From positions 1 to 62,053 of the forward strand of contig JAEZFW010000077.1 in NCBI GenBank assembly GCA_023417315.1: a stretch of DNA of 62,053 bases. Direction: 5' to 3'. Numbering within the stretch: the stretch's first letter is position 1; each line of letters starts with the position of its first letter. A program made the translations under genes and the position numbers. Source of the stretch: Pseudomonadota bacterium (GTDB taxonomy: Bacteria > Pseudomonadota > Gammaproteobacteria > Steroidobacterales > Steroidobacteraceae). A model generated the notes under the pieces. That model saw only the letters and a program-made list of their open reading frames with translations, had not been told where the DNA came from and did not search any database. This document shows, in pieces, positions 1-9,261 of the stretch.

Positions 1-545
1 GCCGCCGCGCCGGCCGGCGCGGCTTCGGTCTTGACTGTCTGCTCCTTCCCCGTCGTCAAGTTTCCGGCTTCCATCGCTTTGGCTCGCAAGCGCTGCACGG
101 CATCCATGACGTCCTTCTGCTGTGCAAGAAAGGCATCGCCCAGCTTCTGCGTCCAATCGATCTTTTCATTCATCATCGTCAGCACGTCCGGAAACGCGAC
201 CAGCGATTTGACTGACGCATCCCAAGGCTGCTTCTCCATCTCTTTCGCGACGGCATCGCCTTTCACTTCCGGATGCTCCTTCGACCACCGCGCGGCTTGC
301 ACGATCTCGAGCGGATAGGTCGAGGCCATGAATATTTGTGCGAGCAGGGAATCCGGATACAAAGCGATCGGCGCGACGATCTGCTCCAGCTCTTCGGGTT
401 TGAACGTCGCGGACTGCGCCTGAGTTGCGGCTTGCTTGAGGTCGGTTTGCGTTTGCGATGCATTCTGCGCTGGGCTCACCGACAGGAACTGAGCGAGCAC
501 GAGCACCGTGACGCTCGACGTGTATATTCCAAGCGCGCGTCGCAT
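1..545 (-). CDS. DUF3300 family secreted protein, N-terminal part (cut by window edge)
   Basis: The frame starts at an ATG at 545, preceded by a GAGG ribosome site, and stays open to the left edge, so the 3' end is missing. A signal peptide (about residues 1-27) is followed by a conserved stretch: EELEQIVAPIALYPDSLLAQ, then MASTYPLEIVQAARW, EKQPWDASVKSL, and MNEKIDWTQKLGDAFLAQQ ending in QKDVMDAVQRLRAKA. This is the signature of DUF3300, a family of secreted or periplasmic proteins of unknown biochemical function. Family members usually continue into a long low-complexity, often Gly/His/Tyr-rich tail, which would lie outside this window. The Ala-rich codons at the very edge fit the beginning of such a tail. 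It shares its strand with the upstream histidine kinase but is 175 bp away. Confidence 0.85.
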   Translation of the reverse strand, partial: MRRALGIYTSSVTVLVLAQFLSVSPAQNASQTQTDLKQAATQAQSATFKPEELEQIVAPIALYPDSLLAQIFMASTYPLEIVQAARWSKEHPEVKGDAVAKEMEKQPWDASVKSLVAFPDVLTMMNEKIDWTQKLGDAFLAQQKDVMDAVQRLRAKAMEAGNLTTGKEQTVKTEAAPAGAA

Positions 546-720
546 CTCATTAACCTCGCGCTTTCGCATCACCATGAGTAGGCCCTGCACAGCGCTGGGC
601 CTCGGCTTCGAGCACGCTACCTCAAGTCGCGAGCGCGCGGAGTACGCAACAGGGGGAGTGGCACGCTGTACCTGCCACGGATAGCGCGTCCGAAGCGAGC
701 TTCTTGCTATGGTGCTTTTG

Positions 721-2202
721 TTAGGCGCTCGAAGCTTGAGCCACGGCAGCCCTGGGCGCCGCTTCTTGGGGCAGCGTGAATCGAAAGATCGCACCCCCCG
801 TCTCTGCATTCTCCGCCCACAGACGGCCACCATGTGCGCTAACGATGAGTCGCGAAAGCGCCAGCCCCACCCCCAAACCCGCCGCTTTCGTCGTAACGAG
901 TGGAGTAAAGATTTCCTCGAATTGGTCTGCGGGGATACCGGGTCCTGAGTCGCGGACGATAATCTCCACGCAGTCAGCGTTCGCAGCGCGCGCCTCGAGC
1001 ATCACGCGTCTGGCTCCTACAGAATTGTTCTGCACTGCATCCATGGCGTTCGTGAGCAAGTTCAGTATCACCTGCGCGATCTGTACGCGATCGCCGCGAG
1101 CCTTGGGCAAATTTGGCGGAACATCGCACGTCAGCTCGACACGTCGAGACGCTGCCTCATGGCGCAGCAACGAGATCACATCTTGTGCCACCTCATCCAC
1201 TTCAAGCGTTTGCGCCAACACCGTTCGCTTGCCGATGAATCGGCGCATTCGATCGATGATCTCGACCGCACGCAGACTGTCCTTCTTCACATCGTCCATG
1301 ATCGTGCGAAGCTCATCCGCGTTCGGATCAGAACGGAGCAGGCTCATTTGCGCCGCGCCCACGTTCATCAATGTGGCGGAAAGCGGCTGACTCAGCTCAT
1401 GCGCAAGCGCCGATGCGAGCTGCCCGAGCGCATTCACACGCTCCACTTGGGCCCATTCACGGCGAAGCTCGGCCAGCTGCAGGCGCGCGCGGCTGTTCAT
1501 GACGAGCTCCCGACCCAACTCGTATCCGATCACGGCGAGGGTGCCCAAGAACCAAAGCGTGGCACAGATGGGAATGTGCAGAACGCCGCTCACGACCATT
1601 TGGTTGAGCGCGAGATTGCCGATCATCGGGACGAGGATCGCTAACCCTATCGTCAACGCTCTGCGTCTTGACTCGCCTCCACCCTTCCTCCAGCCCTGAA
1701 TCGTGGCGTCCACGACGAATGCGACGAGCAGCAGCATGCTTCCAGCGGCGAGCACCTGCCATGTTCGTGGCGTACTCTCTCCGACTACAGAGACTTGCTC
1801 GCCTAGGAACGCGATGTGTTCCAGGCTTGAGATCTCGCGAAAATTGAAGTTGGGCTCCACGAGAAAATTCGCAACCAGTACGAACACTCGTATCGGAATG
1901 AACGTCCACAGCAACCAGAGCCTCCCCGTACCGAGGTAAAAGCGAACGAAGAGCATCTGACCGACGAGCGTGAAGAAGATAGGAACGTGGTACCAACGCA
2001 GAATCTCGCCCAGCTCTGCGGGCGTGCTGGCGTTCATCATTCCTAGCTCGAAGGGAGTGGCAATGGCGGTGGCCACCGCTATGACACAGAACATCAGCTT
2101 CGCGACGTCGCGTCGATCGACGAGCCACGCCAACGCGCAGACGGCGGCGAACATCAGCGCGAGGGCTGCGTTCAGCGACCAGAGGAATGTGACCAAACTC
2201 AT
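721..2202 (-). CDS. Membrane sensor histidine kinase
   Basis: A 493-aa protein with an N-terminal block of about six or seven hydrophobic segments (residues 1-230) and a cytoplasmic kinase core. The H box LAHELSQPLSATLMN carries the phospho-accepting His268. The N box is NLLTNAMDAV near residue 385, G1 is DSGPG at 418-422, and G2 is GLGVGL at 442-447. All catalytic boxes are intact, so it should autophosphorylate and pass phosphate to a response regulator. The LSQPLSA form of the H box is typical of HisKA kinases of the FixL/DctB kind. No response regulator gene lies next to it, so it is an orphan kinase here. The membrane block is not a PAS or periplasmic sensor I recognise, so the signal is unknown. 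Confidence 0.93.
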   Translation of the reverse strand: MSLVTFLWSLNAALALMFAAVCALAWLVDRRDVAKLMFCVIAVATAIATPFELGMMNASTPAELGEILRWYHVPIFFTLVGQMLFVRFYLGTGRLWLLWTFIPIRVFVLVANFLVEPNFNFREISSLEHIAFLGEQVSVVGESTPRTWQVLAAGSMLLLVAFVVDATIQGWRKGGGESRRRALTIGLAILVPMIGNLALNQMVVSGVLHIPICATLWFLGTLAVIGYELGRELVMNSRARLQLAELRREWAQVERVNALGQLASALAHELSQPLSATLMNVGAAQMSLLRSDPNADELRTIMDDVKKDSLRAVEIIDRMRRFIGKRTVLAQTLEVDEVAQDVISLLRHEAASRRVELTCDVPPNLPKARGDRVQIAQVILNLLTNAMDAVQNNSVGARRVMLEARAANADCVEIIVRDSGPGIPADQFEEIFTPLVTTKAAGLGVGLALSRLIVSAHGGRLWAENAETGGAIFRFTLPQEAAPRAAVAQASSA

Positions 2203-2324
2203 CAGAGCCTCGGGTGCCTATTCGGCTCCGTGTCTATGTAAGACATGCCGGGGAGGGTCGTTAGAGTTGTCGTCGAGGCCTGAGCTTCGCGACCTTGCCC
2301 TGCTCTACCTCACCGATCGGGATT

Positions 2325-2633
2325 CTAGCGGGAATCGACGGCAGTGCGGAAAAGTTCGGGCAAGAGGCCCGCACGGCACGCCGAGTTCGGCATGCTCGGG
2401 TCTGTGGGATCATCTTCGAAATCGATGATTGCACCCGCTAGTCGACCGCGGTTGAGGCTACCGGTTACGTTCGAGTCAGCCCATAGCGCGCCTCCTCCGA
2501 TGAACCACGTGTCGCTCATCATCGGATGCGCTGGAATTAGATCGTCTTGTGCGAGCGCCGTGTGTGCCTGCAACCCCGCAAGCAAGATGCTCGGGTACAA
2601 GATCGTGCGCAGCAGCGAACTCGAGTGCGACAT
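2325..2633 (-). pseudogene. Truncated outer-membrane protein gene (N-terminal remnant)
   Basis: From an ATG at 2633 the frame encodes 102 aa: a signal peptide (ILYPSILLAGLQAHTALAQ) and then DTWFIGGGALWADSNVTG, which looks like the first beta strand of an outer-membrane barrel. The frame continues only to FEDDPTDPSMPNSACRAG and stops in sequence with no barrel character. A complete barrel would need another 100-300 residues, so this reads as the 5' end of a gene whose remainder has been deleted. An intact short secreted protein cannot be excluded. It lies upstream of and on the same strand as the histidine kinase, and is divergent from pgm. Confidence 0.5.
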
Positions 2634-2911
2634 GTTCGGCCCCTCCGGTGGGGCACACGAACTTAGAGACAATGCAGCACACTGACCATAAGTGCTGCGG
2701 GCAGCAGGCCCTTGCCGACGTGTGGTTAACGCATCGCTGTCAGTTGAGGGAGCCTCGGCCGAGGGCGGGAGTGCGCGACTGCCGACGTTCACGTCCCGGC
2801 GGCGTACACGTCGGCGAGAAACTTCCCACGTGACCTTTAATATGTGTTGGGAGCCGCGTACTGTGGCGATCCCGCGCTGCCGCGGCACGCGGCCCCTTAA
2901 CGAGGATGCTC

Positions 2912-4552
2912 ATGCCTGTTCACGAACTCGCCGGCAAGCCTGCAACGCCCGGCATGCTCGCCAACATTCCCCGGCTCATCACTGCCTACTTCAGCGAACG
3001 TCCCGATCCCACGAACCCGGCGCAACGTGTCACCTTCGGCACGTCGGGCCATCGTGGCTCGGCGCTCAAAGGAGCGTTCAACGAAGCGCACATCCTGGCC
3101 GTGACGCAGGCGGTGTGCGAGACGCGCAAGAAGAGCGGCATCGACGGGCCGTTGTATCTCGGCATCGACACGCATGCCCTCTCCGAGCCTGCCTTCGTCA
3201 GCGCGCTGGAAGTGCTCGCTGCAAATGGCGTCGAGACCATGATTGCGCACGATGGTGGGTACACGCCGACACCCGCCATCTCGCACGCGATTCTCACCTA
3301 CAATCGCGGCCGCACACACGGGCTTGCTGACGGCATCGTCATTACGCCTTCGCACAATCCGCCAGAGGATGGCGGCATCAAGTACAACCCGCCCCATGGG
3401 GGGCCGTCGGAGACCTCGCTCTCCAGCGAGATCGAGAAGCGCGCGAATGAATTGCTCGCGCGAGCGGTGGAGGACATCAAGCGTGTGCCGATTGCGAAAG
3501 CGCGCACAGCATCCACGACGCATCGTCACGACTACGTGAGTGCGTACACGGCTGACTTGGCGAACGCCATCGACATGGATGCCCTCCGTGGCGCAAAGCT
3601 GCACATCGGCGTGGATCCGCTCGGCGGCGCCGCCGTCGGGTTCTGGGGTTCAATCGGCGAGCGGTATGGCCTCGACCTCGACGTCGTGAACAAGGAGGTC
3701 GATCCCACGTTCCGCTTCATGACGCTGGATTGGGATGGGCGCATCCGGATGGATTGCTCATCGCCGCACGCGATGGCGAACTTGATCTCGTTGAGCAAAC
3801 GCTTCGATGTCGCGTTCGGCAACGATGCAGACACCGATCGCCACGGAATCGTAACGCCCTCCTCCGGGCTGCTGAATCCGAATCATTACCTGGCGGTGGC
3901 GATCGATTATCTGTTCAGTCATCGCTCGCAGTGGGGTAAGAATCTCGCGATCGGCAAGACGGTCGTGAGCTCGAGCCTCATCGATCGCGTTGCGACCGCG
4001 CGCAAACGTAAGCTCATGGAAGTGCCGGTAGGGTTCAAGTGGTTCGTCACGGGACTTTACGAAGGCTCGCTAGGTTTTGCAGGTGAGGAAAGCGCGGGCG
4101 CATCGTTCCTGCGTAAAGATGGCACGGTCTGGACGACCGATAAGGACGGTCTGCTCTTGGGTCTGTTGGCCGCGGAGATGCGTGCGGTGACGCAACGCGA
4201 TCCGGGAGAGTTGTACGAGGCGCTCACGCGCGAGCACGGCGCCCCAGTGTACGAGCGCACCGACGCGCCGGCGAATCGCGAGCAGAAAGCGCGTCTGGGG
4301 AAGCTCAGCGCAGAGCAAGTCAAGGCATCGACGCTTGCGGGCGAGCCCATCGAACGGATCCTGACGCACGCACCCGGCGACGGCAATGCGATCGGCGGCT
4401 TGAAAGTGATGACGAAGAACGGCTGGTTCGCGGCGCGACCGTCCGGCACCGAGGACGTGTACAAAATCTACGCAGAGAGTTTCATCGGCACCGAGCACTT
4501 GCGACGTGTGCAGACCGAAGCGCAGGCGCTCGTGAGCGAAGTACTGCGTTAG
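2912..4552 (+). CDS. pgm: Phosphoglucomutase (alpha-D-glucose phosphate specific)
   Basis: Interconverts glucose 1-phosphate and glucose 6-phosphate in the cytoplasm, linking glycolysis to glycogen, nucleotide-sugar and envelope polysaccharide synthesis. Visible motifs are TFGTSGHRGS near the N-terminus, the catalytic phosphoserine loop TPSHNPPEDGGIKYNPPHGG, the metal loop GNDADTDRHG and the phosphate-binding loop ARPSGTEDVYK near the C-terminus. An ATG also occurs at 2906, but the GAGG site at 2902-2905 touches it and sits 6 nt before the ATG at 2912. The later start gives 546 aa, the length of E. coli Pgm, so I prefer it. The gene converges on the next gene with only 8 bp between stops. Confidence 0.96.
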   Translation: MPVHELAGKPATPGMLANIPRLITAYFSERPDPTNPAQRVTFGTSGHRGSALKGAFNEAHILAVTQAVCETRKKSGIDGPLYLGIDTHALSEPAFVSALEVLAANGVETMIAHDGGYTPTPAISHAILTYNRGRTHGLADGIVITPSHNPPEDGGIKYNPPHGGPSETSLSSEIEKRANELLARAVEDIKRVPIAKARTASTTHRHDYVSAYTADLANAIDMDALRGAKLHIGVDPLGGAAVGFWGSIGERYGLDLDVVNKEVDPTFRFMTLDWDGRIRMDCSSPHAMANLISLSKRFDVAFGNDADTDRHGIVTPSSGLLNPNHYLAVAIDYLFSHRSQWGKNLAIGKTVVSSSLIDRVATARKRKLMEVPVGFKWFVTGLYEGSLGFAGEESAGASFLRKDGTVWTTDKDGLLLGLLAAEMRAVTQRDPGELYEALTREHGAPVYERTDAPANREQKARLGKLSAEQVKASTLAGEPIERILTHAPGDGNAIGGLKVMTKNGWFAARPSGTEDVYKIYAESFIGTEHLRRVQTEAQALVSEVLR

Positions 4553-4560
4553 CGCTGTCG

Positions 4561-4893
4561 CTAATACAGATCGCTGTTGTCCATTCTTGGCTTGGGTCGC
4601 GGATTGCGCTCGTTCTCGGCGCCTTTCGTGAGCACCTCGTTGTAGAGCTGCGCCATTTGGTCGACGATCGGCTGGTACTCGGGATGCCGCATGGCGAGAC
4701 CCCGCGCCTCGCCGCCCTCACTCAAGGCACGTTTCAAGAATTCGAGGTCGAGTGCCGAGAGCGGCTCGCCGCGGTCAACCTGCTCCTTGAGTTTCAACAG
4801 CCGAGGCATCCGAAACTCGTTCAGGCGGTTCAGCAACACCTGGATGATGCCGCGGTCCTTGTCTCGCGCCCGTGTGGAGCCACGCATGATCAT
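4561..4893 (-). CDS. Small conserved-looking hypothetical protein
   Basis: A 110-aa soluble, charged protein with no signal or membrane segment. The start is the ATG at 4893, which has AGGAG 8 nt upstream; ATG at 4887 is a close alternative. The sequence is mostly helical (RMPRLLKLKEQVDRGEPLSA, then DLEFLKRALSEG) and ends in a Pro/Arg-rich tail (RNPRPKPRMDNSDLY). I do not recognise a named family. The well placed ribosome site and helical composition support a real gene. It may be transcribed after the tandem-domain protein on the same strand, about 110 bp upstream. Confidence 0.7.
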   Translation of the reverse strand: MIMRGSTRARDKDRGIIQVLLNRLNEFRMPRLLKLKEQVDRGEPLSALDLEFLKRALSEGGEARGLAMRHPEYQPIVDQMAQLYNEVLTKGAENERNPRPKPRMDNSDLY

Positions 4894-5001
4894 GATAGGA
4901 ACTCCTGCAGCGCCCGCGCCGGTGGGGCAAGTGCCTTTAGCGAGTCGACTATGCTCCGAGTGCGGTCGACCGAGGCGCAATACGCAACAGGGGCACCCGG
5001 C

Positions 5002-5613
5002 TCAGGCCGCGAGTTTTTCCGCTTTGACACTCACCATCTCCAGGTGCGGTGCCGAGCCGAGCAGCGTGAGCGATTCCTTTGCGAGCTCGCGAGTCACATG
5101 TCCTACCAAGTGGGCGAACCGACCTGCGTTGTCCGGAAACACGTCGAAGATTCCGTACTCGCCCGCCGCAGTGCGAATAGCAAACCATGCCGTCGTTTCC
5201 GGCTCGCTCATCGCCATGAGCTGCGCGCGCCTTAGGAAGTTTTCGACGTCTGCCTCGTGGCCGGGCTTGGCTTTGAACGTGAGCAGCAGCCCCTTCGTGT
5301 CGGGTAAGGTCGTCACGATCGGCATCTTCTCCGCGATGATGTCGATGCGCTCGATCCGTGGCGGCACCTCGCAGAGCGCGCTCACTCGTTCCAATGCCGA
5401 AGCGATCGGTCCCTGCAGATGAGCTTGCCGGGCGGAATCATCAGAGAAGACTTCGAAGATCCCGTACTCGCCTCGGCCAAAGCGAACGGCGAACCATGCG
5501 ATCGTGCTCGGTTCGTCTTCCACGATCGGCAAGACGGAAAGCAGCAGCGGCTCGATCTCCGTATCCTTCCCGTGCTTCGCGTCCAAGCGGACCAGCAATG
5601 CACTCGTTGCCAT
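5002..5613 (-). CDS. Two-domain ABM-like (dimeric alpha/beta barrel) protein
   Basis: A 203-aa cytoplasmic protein made of two tandem copies of an antibiotic-biosynthesis-monooxygenase-like domain, about residues 1-97 and 100-203. Matching segments appear twice: TIAWFAVRFGRGEYGIFEVF and TTAWFAIRTAAGEYGIFDVF, each followed by FxD...R.AHL. The W-F-A-[VI]-R and GEYGIF[ED]VF motifs are typical of small ABM-fold proteins that normally dimerise, so a tandem copy would fold as an intramolecular dimer. The start is the ATG at 5613, with GGGAGG upstream. No substrate can be inferred; monooxygenase, heme-degrading and non-catalytic members all exist in this superfamily. Confidence 0.82.
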   Translation of the reverse strand: MATSALLVRLDAKHGKDTEIEPLLLSVLPIVEDEPSTIAWFAVRFGRGEYGIFEVFSDDSARQAHLQGPIASALERVSALCEVPPRIERIDIIAEKMPIVTTLPDTKGLLLTFKAKPGHEADVENFLRRAQLMAMSEPETTAWFAIRTAAGEYGIFDVFPDNAGRFAHLVGHVTRELAKESLTLLGSAPHLEMVSVKAEKLAA

Positions 5614-5827
5614 AGGGCACCTCCCGAACGGAGTCCCGGATGATTTCTCAACGTAGGCGAGACGGGCAAGTTCCCGGCCTGAGCACGCGCACGTAAGGTG
5701 TGCCCTGAATCTCAGCGCGTTGAGGTCTTTGGTGCGAACTTCGAGCCCTGTCTGAGGAGGTAAAAGAGAAAGCGGTGGCGAGCTCATCAACGTGAATGGC
5801 CCACCACCGCAATCCTTCGAGCACTGA

Positions 5828-6862
5828 CTACGGAATGATCTTAGTTACGATGTTCGACGAGGTGCTCTCCACGCCTGCACTGTTATAGGCTCGCACGGCG
5901 AAGTAGTACGTCCCTCCGGTCAGCCCGGAGACAACGTATGTCGAGATACCGGCATTCGCCACCTGGATTTGCCGCGTCAGAGAGCTCGCACTCGTGCCGT
6001 AGTAGATGCGGTAGCCGGCCAAGTTCGTGAGCGCCGATCCGTCTGAGTTCGCGGTAGGCGGCGTCCAGGACAAAGTCGCTGTCCCGCTCGAGTTCTGAAC
6101 CACGTTGATCGAGAACGCCGGCAAACTCACAGTGGAGCTTCCATCGCTCACTCGAATGACGATGTTCGAGAACGCACCAACATTGGACAGTGTTGGTTGC
6201 CCTGTGAGCACGCCCGTGGTTGTGCTGAACGTCGCCCAGCTCGGTCGGTTCGCGATCGAATAAGTAAGCGTGTCGCCGTTTGGATCGCGAGCAGTCGGTT
6301 GGAAGCGATAAGTGCTACCGACGGCAACGGAACTTGGGGGCGTGCCGCTGATCGTTGGCGGTTGCTGCGTAGTGCCTCCGCTCGTGCTAGCTAATTCACA
6401 GCGCTTACGTACGCCTCGAGCAGGATCGCCGAACACTGAGTTCGAGCAGCTGACGCCGCCTCCCGAAGCAGTGACGTCGCGCGTCACCCAACGTGTATCG
6501 GCGCCATATCGCACGCGACGCGTACCGGTGAAGGCACACAGCGAATACTCGTTTGCACAGAAGGTCCAAGCGCTGGATGTTGGAACTGACTCGAGCTGAC
6601 AACTTTTCACGATGCCGGGCAGCGGGTCGCCGAACACGCTGTTCGTACACTGCACACCTCCGGATGAAGCCGCGAGCTGTCGAGTCACCCAAGTGCCATT
6701 GGCGCCATAACGCACGTTGCGCGTGCCGGTAAACGAGCACAGCTGCCACTCGCGCGCGCACGTCGTCCAAGTCGACGTGCTCTGAGCAGCCGCCGGCTCG
6801 CTCACGAATAGCCAGCTCGCCGCGAGCGCCGCCGCAGCCATCATCATCTGTCTGAAAATCAT
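5828..6862 (-). CDS. Secreted Cys-repeat / Ig-like / fibronectin III protein
   Basis: A 344-aa exported protein. The signal peptide ends near AAA-Q27. Two tandem repeats of about 55 aa follow (residues 31-90 and 98-157), both with Cys spacing of exactly 7, 30 and 16 (C35, C42, C72, C88 and C102, C109, C139, C155). They share W..CA.E...C.FTGTR.VRYGA, WVTR and GGV.C.NSVFGDP. Next comes a putative-Ig/cadherin-like domain (about 168-255, with DPNGDTLTYSI and TGVLTGQPT) and a fibronectin type III domain (about 260-344, with GYRIYYGTSASSL and TYYFAVRAYNSAGVES). The fixed cysteines suggest two disulfides per repeat. This repeat occurs as an accessory module in secreted carbohydrate-active proteins, but no catalytic domain is present, so a binding or adhesion role is inference. 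Confidence 0.85.
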   Translation of the reverse strand: MIFRQMMMAAAALAASWLFVSEPAAAQSTSTWTTCAREWQLCSFTGTRNVRYGANGTWVTRQLAASSGGVQCTNSVFGDPLPGIVKSCQLESVPTSSAWTFCANEYSLCAFTGTRRVRYGADTRWVTRDVTASGGGVSCSNSVFGDPARGVRKRCELASTSGGTTQQPPTISGTPPSSVAVGSTYRFQPTARDPNGDTLTYSIANRPSWATFSTTTGVLTGQPTLSNVGAFSNIVIRVSDGSSTVSLPAFSINVVQNSSGTATLSWTPPTANSDGSALTNLAGYRIYYGTSASSLTRQIQVANAGISTYVVSGLTGGTYYFAVRAYNSAGVESTSSNIVTKIIP

Positions 6863-7475
6863 CTAATGCTCCAGGCCTACTGATCTTGTTCGATAGCGCG
6901 CGCCCAATGTGGATCGTTGCATTGGATTTGATTGGTGCGTCTGCGCACACGCGAGTAATAGATAATCAGCAGTACATTGCAAACGTCAGCACGTCGCGAC
7001 ATTCATATGTGCGGATAGATGGTATTCAGCGACACCATTAATCGATCGAGAAGGCCGCGGATCCTACAAATCGAGACGGCCTCGTCGAATTCGCAAACGT
7101 GCTTTTTCCGCTGATTCGAGCCACTCGAATAAGACACACCCCGAATGACACCGAAGTGAAACCGCGCTGTGTCTGTCTTGCGACGTCCGCATCCTCGTGC
7201 ACTGACCGCCTTGCGCGGCGAGCTTCGAGTCTGCGCAAGTCAATCCATTCCGATACGAGCGACTCCTAAATTTCTTGCGTGAAATCCTGGCTGTTGCGAT
7301 CGGCATTGCACCTAACTACGCCCTTCCCCGGCGACGCCGCGCCGTGACACCCACGCGCGCATCATCTTTTCCGCGTGTGCTGAGTTCCGCGCGTTCCTGA
7401 ATAGAGTGTCGGAGGTCGCCGACGAGGCGTAGCGCGCATCGCGCGTTCCGCGCGAATGCTGTAGCGAACGGATGA
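6863..7475. other. Intergenic region without a recognisable gene
   Basis: About 610 bp between the secreted Cys-repeat protein and the next gene, both on the minus strand. The part next to 6862 must carry the promoter of the secreted protein and is relatively AT-rich around 6940-7030. Short frames here have no ribosome sites, no family resemblance and an Arg/Ser-rich composition typical of chance frames in GC-rich DNA. I see no repeat, hairpin terminator or RNA gene. Confidence 0.5.
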
Positions 7476-7877
7476 CTAGCTGCGCCCGCTATGCTGATTT
7501 GGCTTGTGCAGATTCCGCACGTGCTTCCATGCAACGCGATCGATATCAGCGAACTTCACCGGCGCGACGACTTCCGTGTGGCCTCGCTTGTTCGAGATGT
7601 GGAACGTGAACGTGTCGCGTTCGAAGTGGGTGATCGTGAGTTTGAACGGCTCGCCTTTAGCCTCGAGCTTGTACCGCAACCCGCCCCAGCGGATCACTCG
7701 ATAGTCACCGACGCCTGCCATCCAACGCATCTCCGCAGTCGCGCTTATCACTTCCTCGGACTCGGGCACGATGCCGAATTCCTCGGGCGTATGCTGAGCG
7801 AAGAATTTGCGTCTGATCTTCGCGATCGCGCGCTCGTGCTTGGCCACTTCCTCGGGTGTTAAGGCAACGATGACCAT
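7476..7877 (-). CDS. Hypothetical protein
   Basis: A 133-aa soluble protein starting at an ATG at 7877 with a GGAG site. The N-terminal half is helical (PEEVAKHERAIAKIRRKFF) and the C-terminal half looks like alternating beta strands (YRVIRWGGLRYKLEAKGEPF, DTFTFHISNKRG, TEVVAPVKFADIDRVAWKH). There is no signal peptide. I do not recognise the family; the regular secondary structure and codon use argue that it is real. It follows the MHS transporter on the same strand, 77 bp after that gene's stop, and may share its transcript. Confidence 0.68.
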   Translation of the reverse strand: MVIVALTPEEVAKHERAIAKIRRKFFAQHTPEEFGIVPESEEVISATAEMRWMAGVGDYRVIRWGGLRYKLEAKGEPFKLTITHFERDTFTFHISNKRGHTEVVAPVKFADIDRVAWKHVRNLHKPNQHSGRS

Positions 7878-7954
7878 CTGGGCTCCAAGACAGGAACCTG
7901 ACGATAGGCGTTCACAAGAGGGCGGTCCATCTCTCTTAGCTCCGGTGACGATTG

Positions 7955-9241
7955 TCACTGGAAGGCGCTACGCTCGCGAGCGATCAGGAGCACGACGAGC
8001 GTGATCGCGAGTGCGGCCGCCGTGTACAGCACGATCGGCGCTGGCGTGCCGTACGCTCTGTACAGAGCAGCAAACATTGCAGGCGCGATGCCGCCGCCGA
8101 CGATTCCGGCGAGCGTATAGGCGAGAGAAGATCCCGCATAACGCACGCGCGTCGGAAAGCGTTCAGCAATGAAAGCCGCCTGCGGCCCATACATCATCGC
8201 GTGAATGACGAGTGCACCGACGAGCGCGCACCCGATCCCAATCGGTGATCGGGTGATCAACAGCGGAAAGAAGGCCAGCACCCAAACTAAACCGAGCACC
8301 GCCCCGATGCCATAGACAGCGCGTCGCCCGAAGCGGTCTGATAGAGAACCGAAGAGGGGGATCGTGATGGCATTGCAGGCGCCCGCGATCGACAGTGCGA
8401 TCAGTGCCAGCGTTCGCGATTCCCCGAGAATCGTAGTGAGATACGTGAGCGAGAATGCGACGGCGAGCGAATACAGCACATCGGGCCCGATGCGCACACC
8501 GCCACCGAGCAACACTCCTTGCCAATGTTCGCGAAAGACTTCGCCGATCGGTGCATTGGCTTTGCGCTGCTCGCGCTCGAGCTCACGAAAGAGCGGCGTC
8601 TCCTCGATGCCGATGCGAACCCACAAACCGAAGCCGATGAGCACGACGCTGGCGAAGAAGGGCACGCGCCACCCCCAGTCGACGAAGGTTTCCGATGACA
8701 TGAGCCAAGTCAGCGATGCGATTGTGCCGGTCGCAAGCAACGTTCCGAGAGACGGTCCCATTTGCGCCCAGGACGCGTTCCGACCTCGGCGTGCAGGATC
8801 GCCGTGCTCGACAGAGATCAGCACTGCGCCGGCCCACTCCCCTCCGAGTGCAGCACCCTGCACGAAGCGAAGCGCGACGAGCAGCGCGGGACTGAGCGCA
8901 CCGGCCGTTTCGTATGTCGGCAGCAAGCCCATCATGAGCGTGGTGATGCCCATCACGAACAGCGTCGTGACGAGTACAAAGCGTCGCCCGAAGCGATCTC
9001 CAAGATGCCCGAAGATCAGCCCGCCGATTGGACGCGAGAAGTAGCCGACCGCGAAAGTCGAGAACGCGAGGATCGTGCCTGCAATCGGATCGAACGAAGG
9101 AAAGAAGAGCCGGTTGAAGACGAGCGCAGCGAGCGTGTTGTACACCGCGAAGTCGTAGTACTCCAGCGTCGTGCCGACGATGCTCGCCGTCGCGAGCCGC
9201 TGCGTGCTCGATCTAGTGTGTGGGCTTATCTCGGGTGTCAC
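7955..9241 (-). CDS. MFS transporter, metabolite:H+ symporter (MHS) type
   Basis: A 428-aa inner-membrane protein with twelve predicted helices. The N-terminus SIVGTTLEYYDFAVYNTLAA, the loop GHLGDRFGRR and RFVQGAALGGEWAGAVLI are signatures of the MHS family (ProP, KgtP, ShiA relatives), which import organic acids, amino acids or betaines with protons. The start is GTG at 9241 with no clear ribosome site. Upstream on the same strand lie a 5-oxoprolinase and an M19 dipeptidase, which suggests uptake of a pyroglutamate- or peptide-related solute, but the substrate is inference. A 197-bp gap holding an inverted CACAAAG repeat separates it from the oxoprolinase gene, so co-transcription is uncertain. 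Confidence 0.9.
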   Translation of the reverse strand: MTPEISPHTRSSTQRLATASIVGTTLEYYDFAVYNTLAALVFNRLFFPSFDPIAGTILAFSTFAVGYFSRPIGGLIFGHLGDRFGRRFVLVTTLFVMGITTLMMGLLPTYETAGALSPALLVALRFVQGAALGGEWAGAVLISVEHGDPARRGRNASWAQMGPSLGTLLATGTIASLTWLMSSETFVDWGWRVPFFASVVLIGFGLWVRIGIEETPLFRELEREQRKANAPIGEVFREHWQGVLLGGGVRIGPDVLYSLAVAFSLTYLTTILGESRTLALIALSIAGACNAITIPLFGSLSDRFGRRAVYGIGAVLGLVWVLAFFPLLITRSPIGIGCALVGALVIHAMMYGPQAAFIAERFPTRVRYAGSSLAYTLAGIVGGGIAPAMFAALYRAYGTPAPIVLYTAAALAITLVVLLIARERSAFQ

Positions 9242-9261
9242 TTATTCAGTTCGAAGATCAT

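Noticed and set aside
640..4995. A shared tacgcaacagggg string at about 650 and 4980
   Set aside because: Only about 13 bases match, with no conserved flanks; probably chance or a very short repeat.
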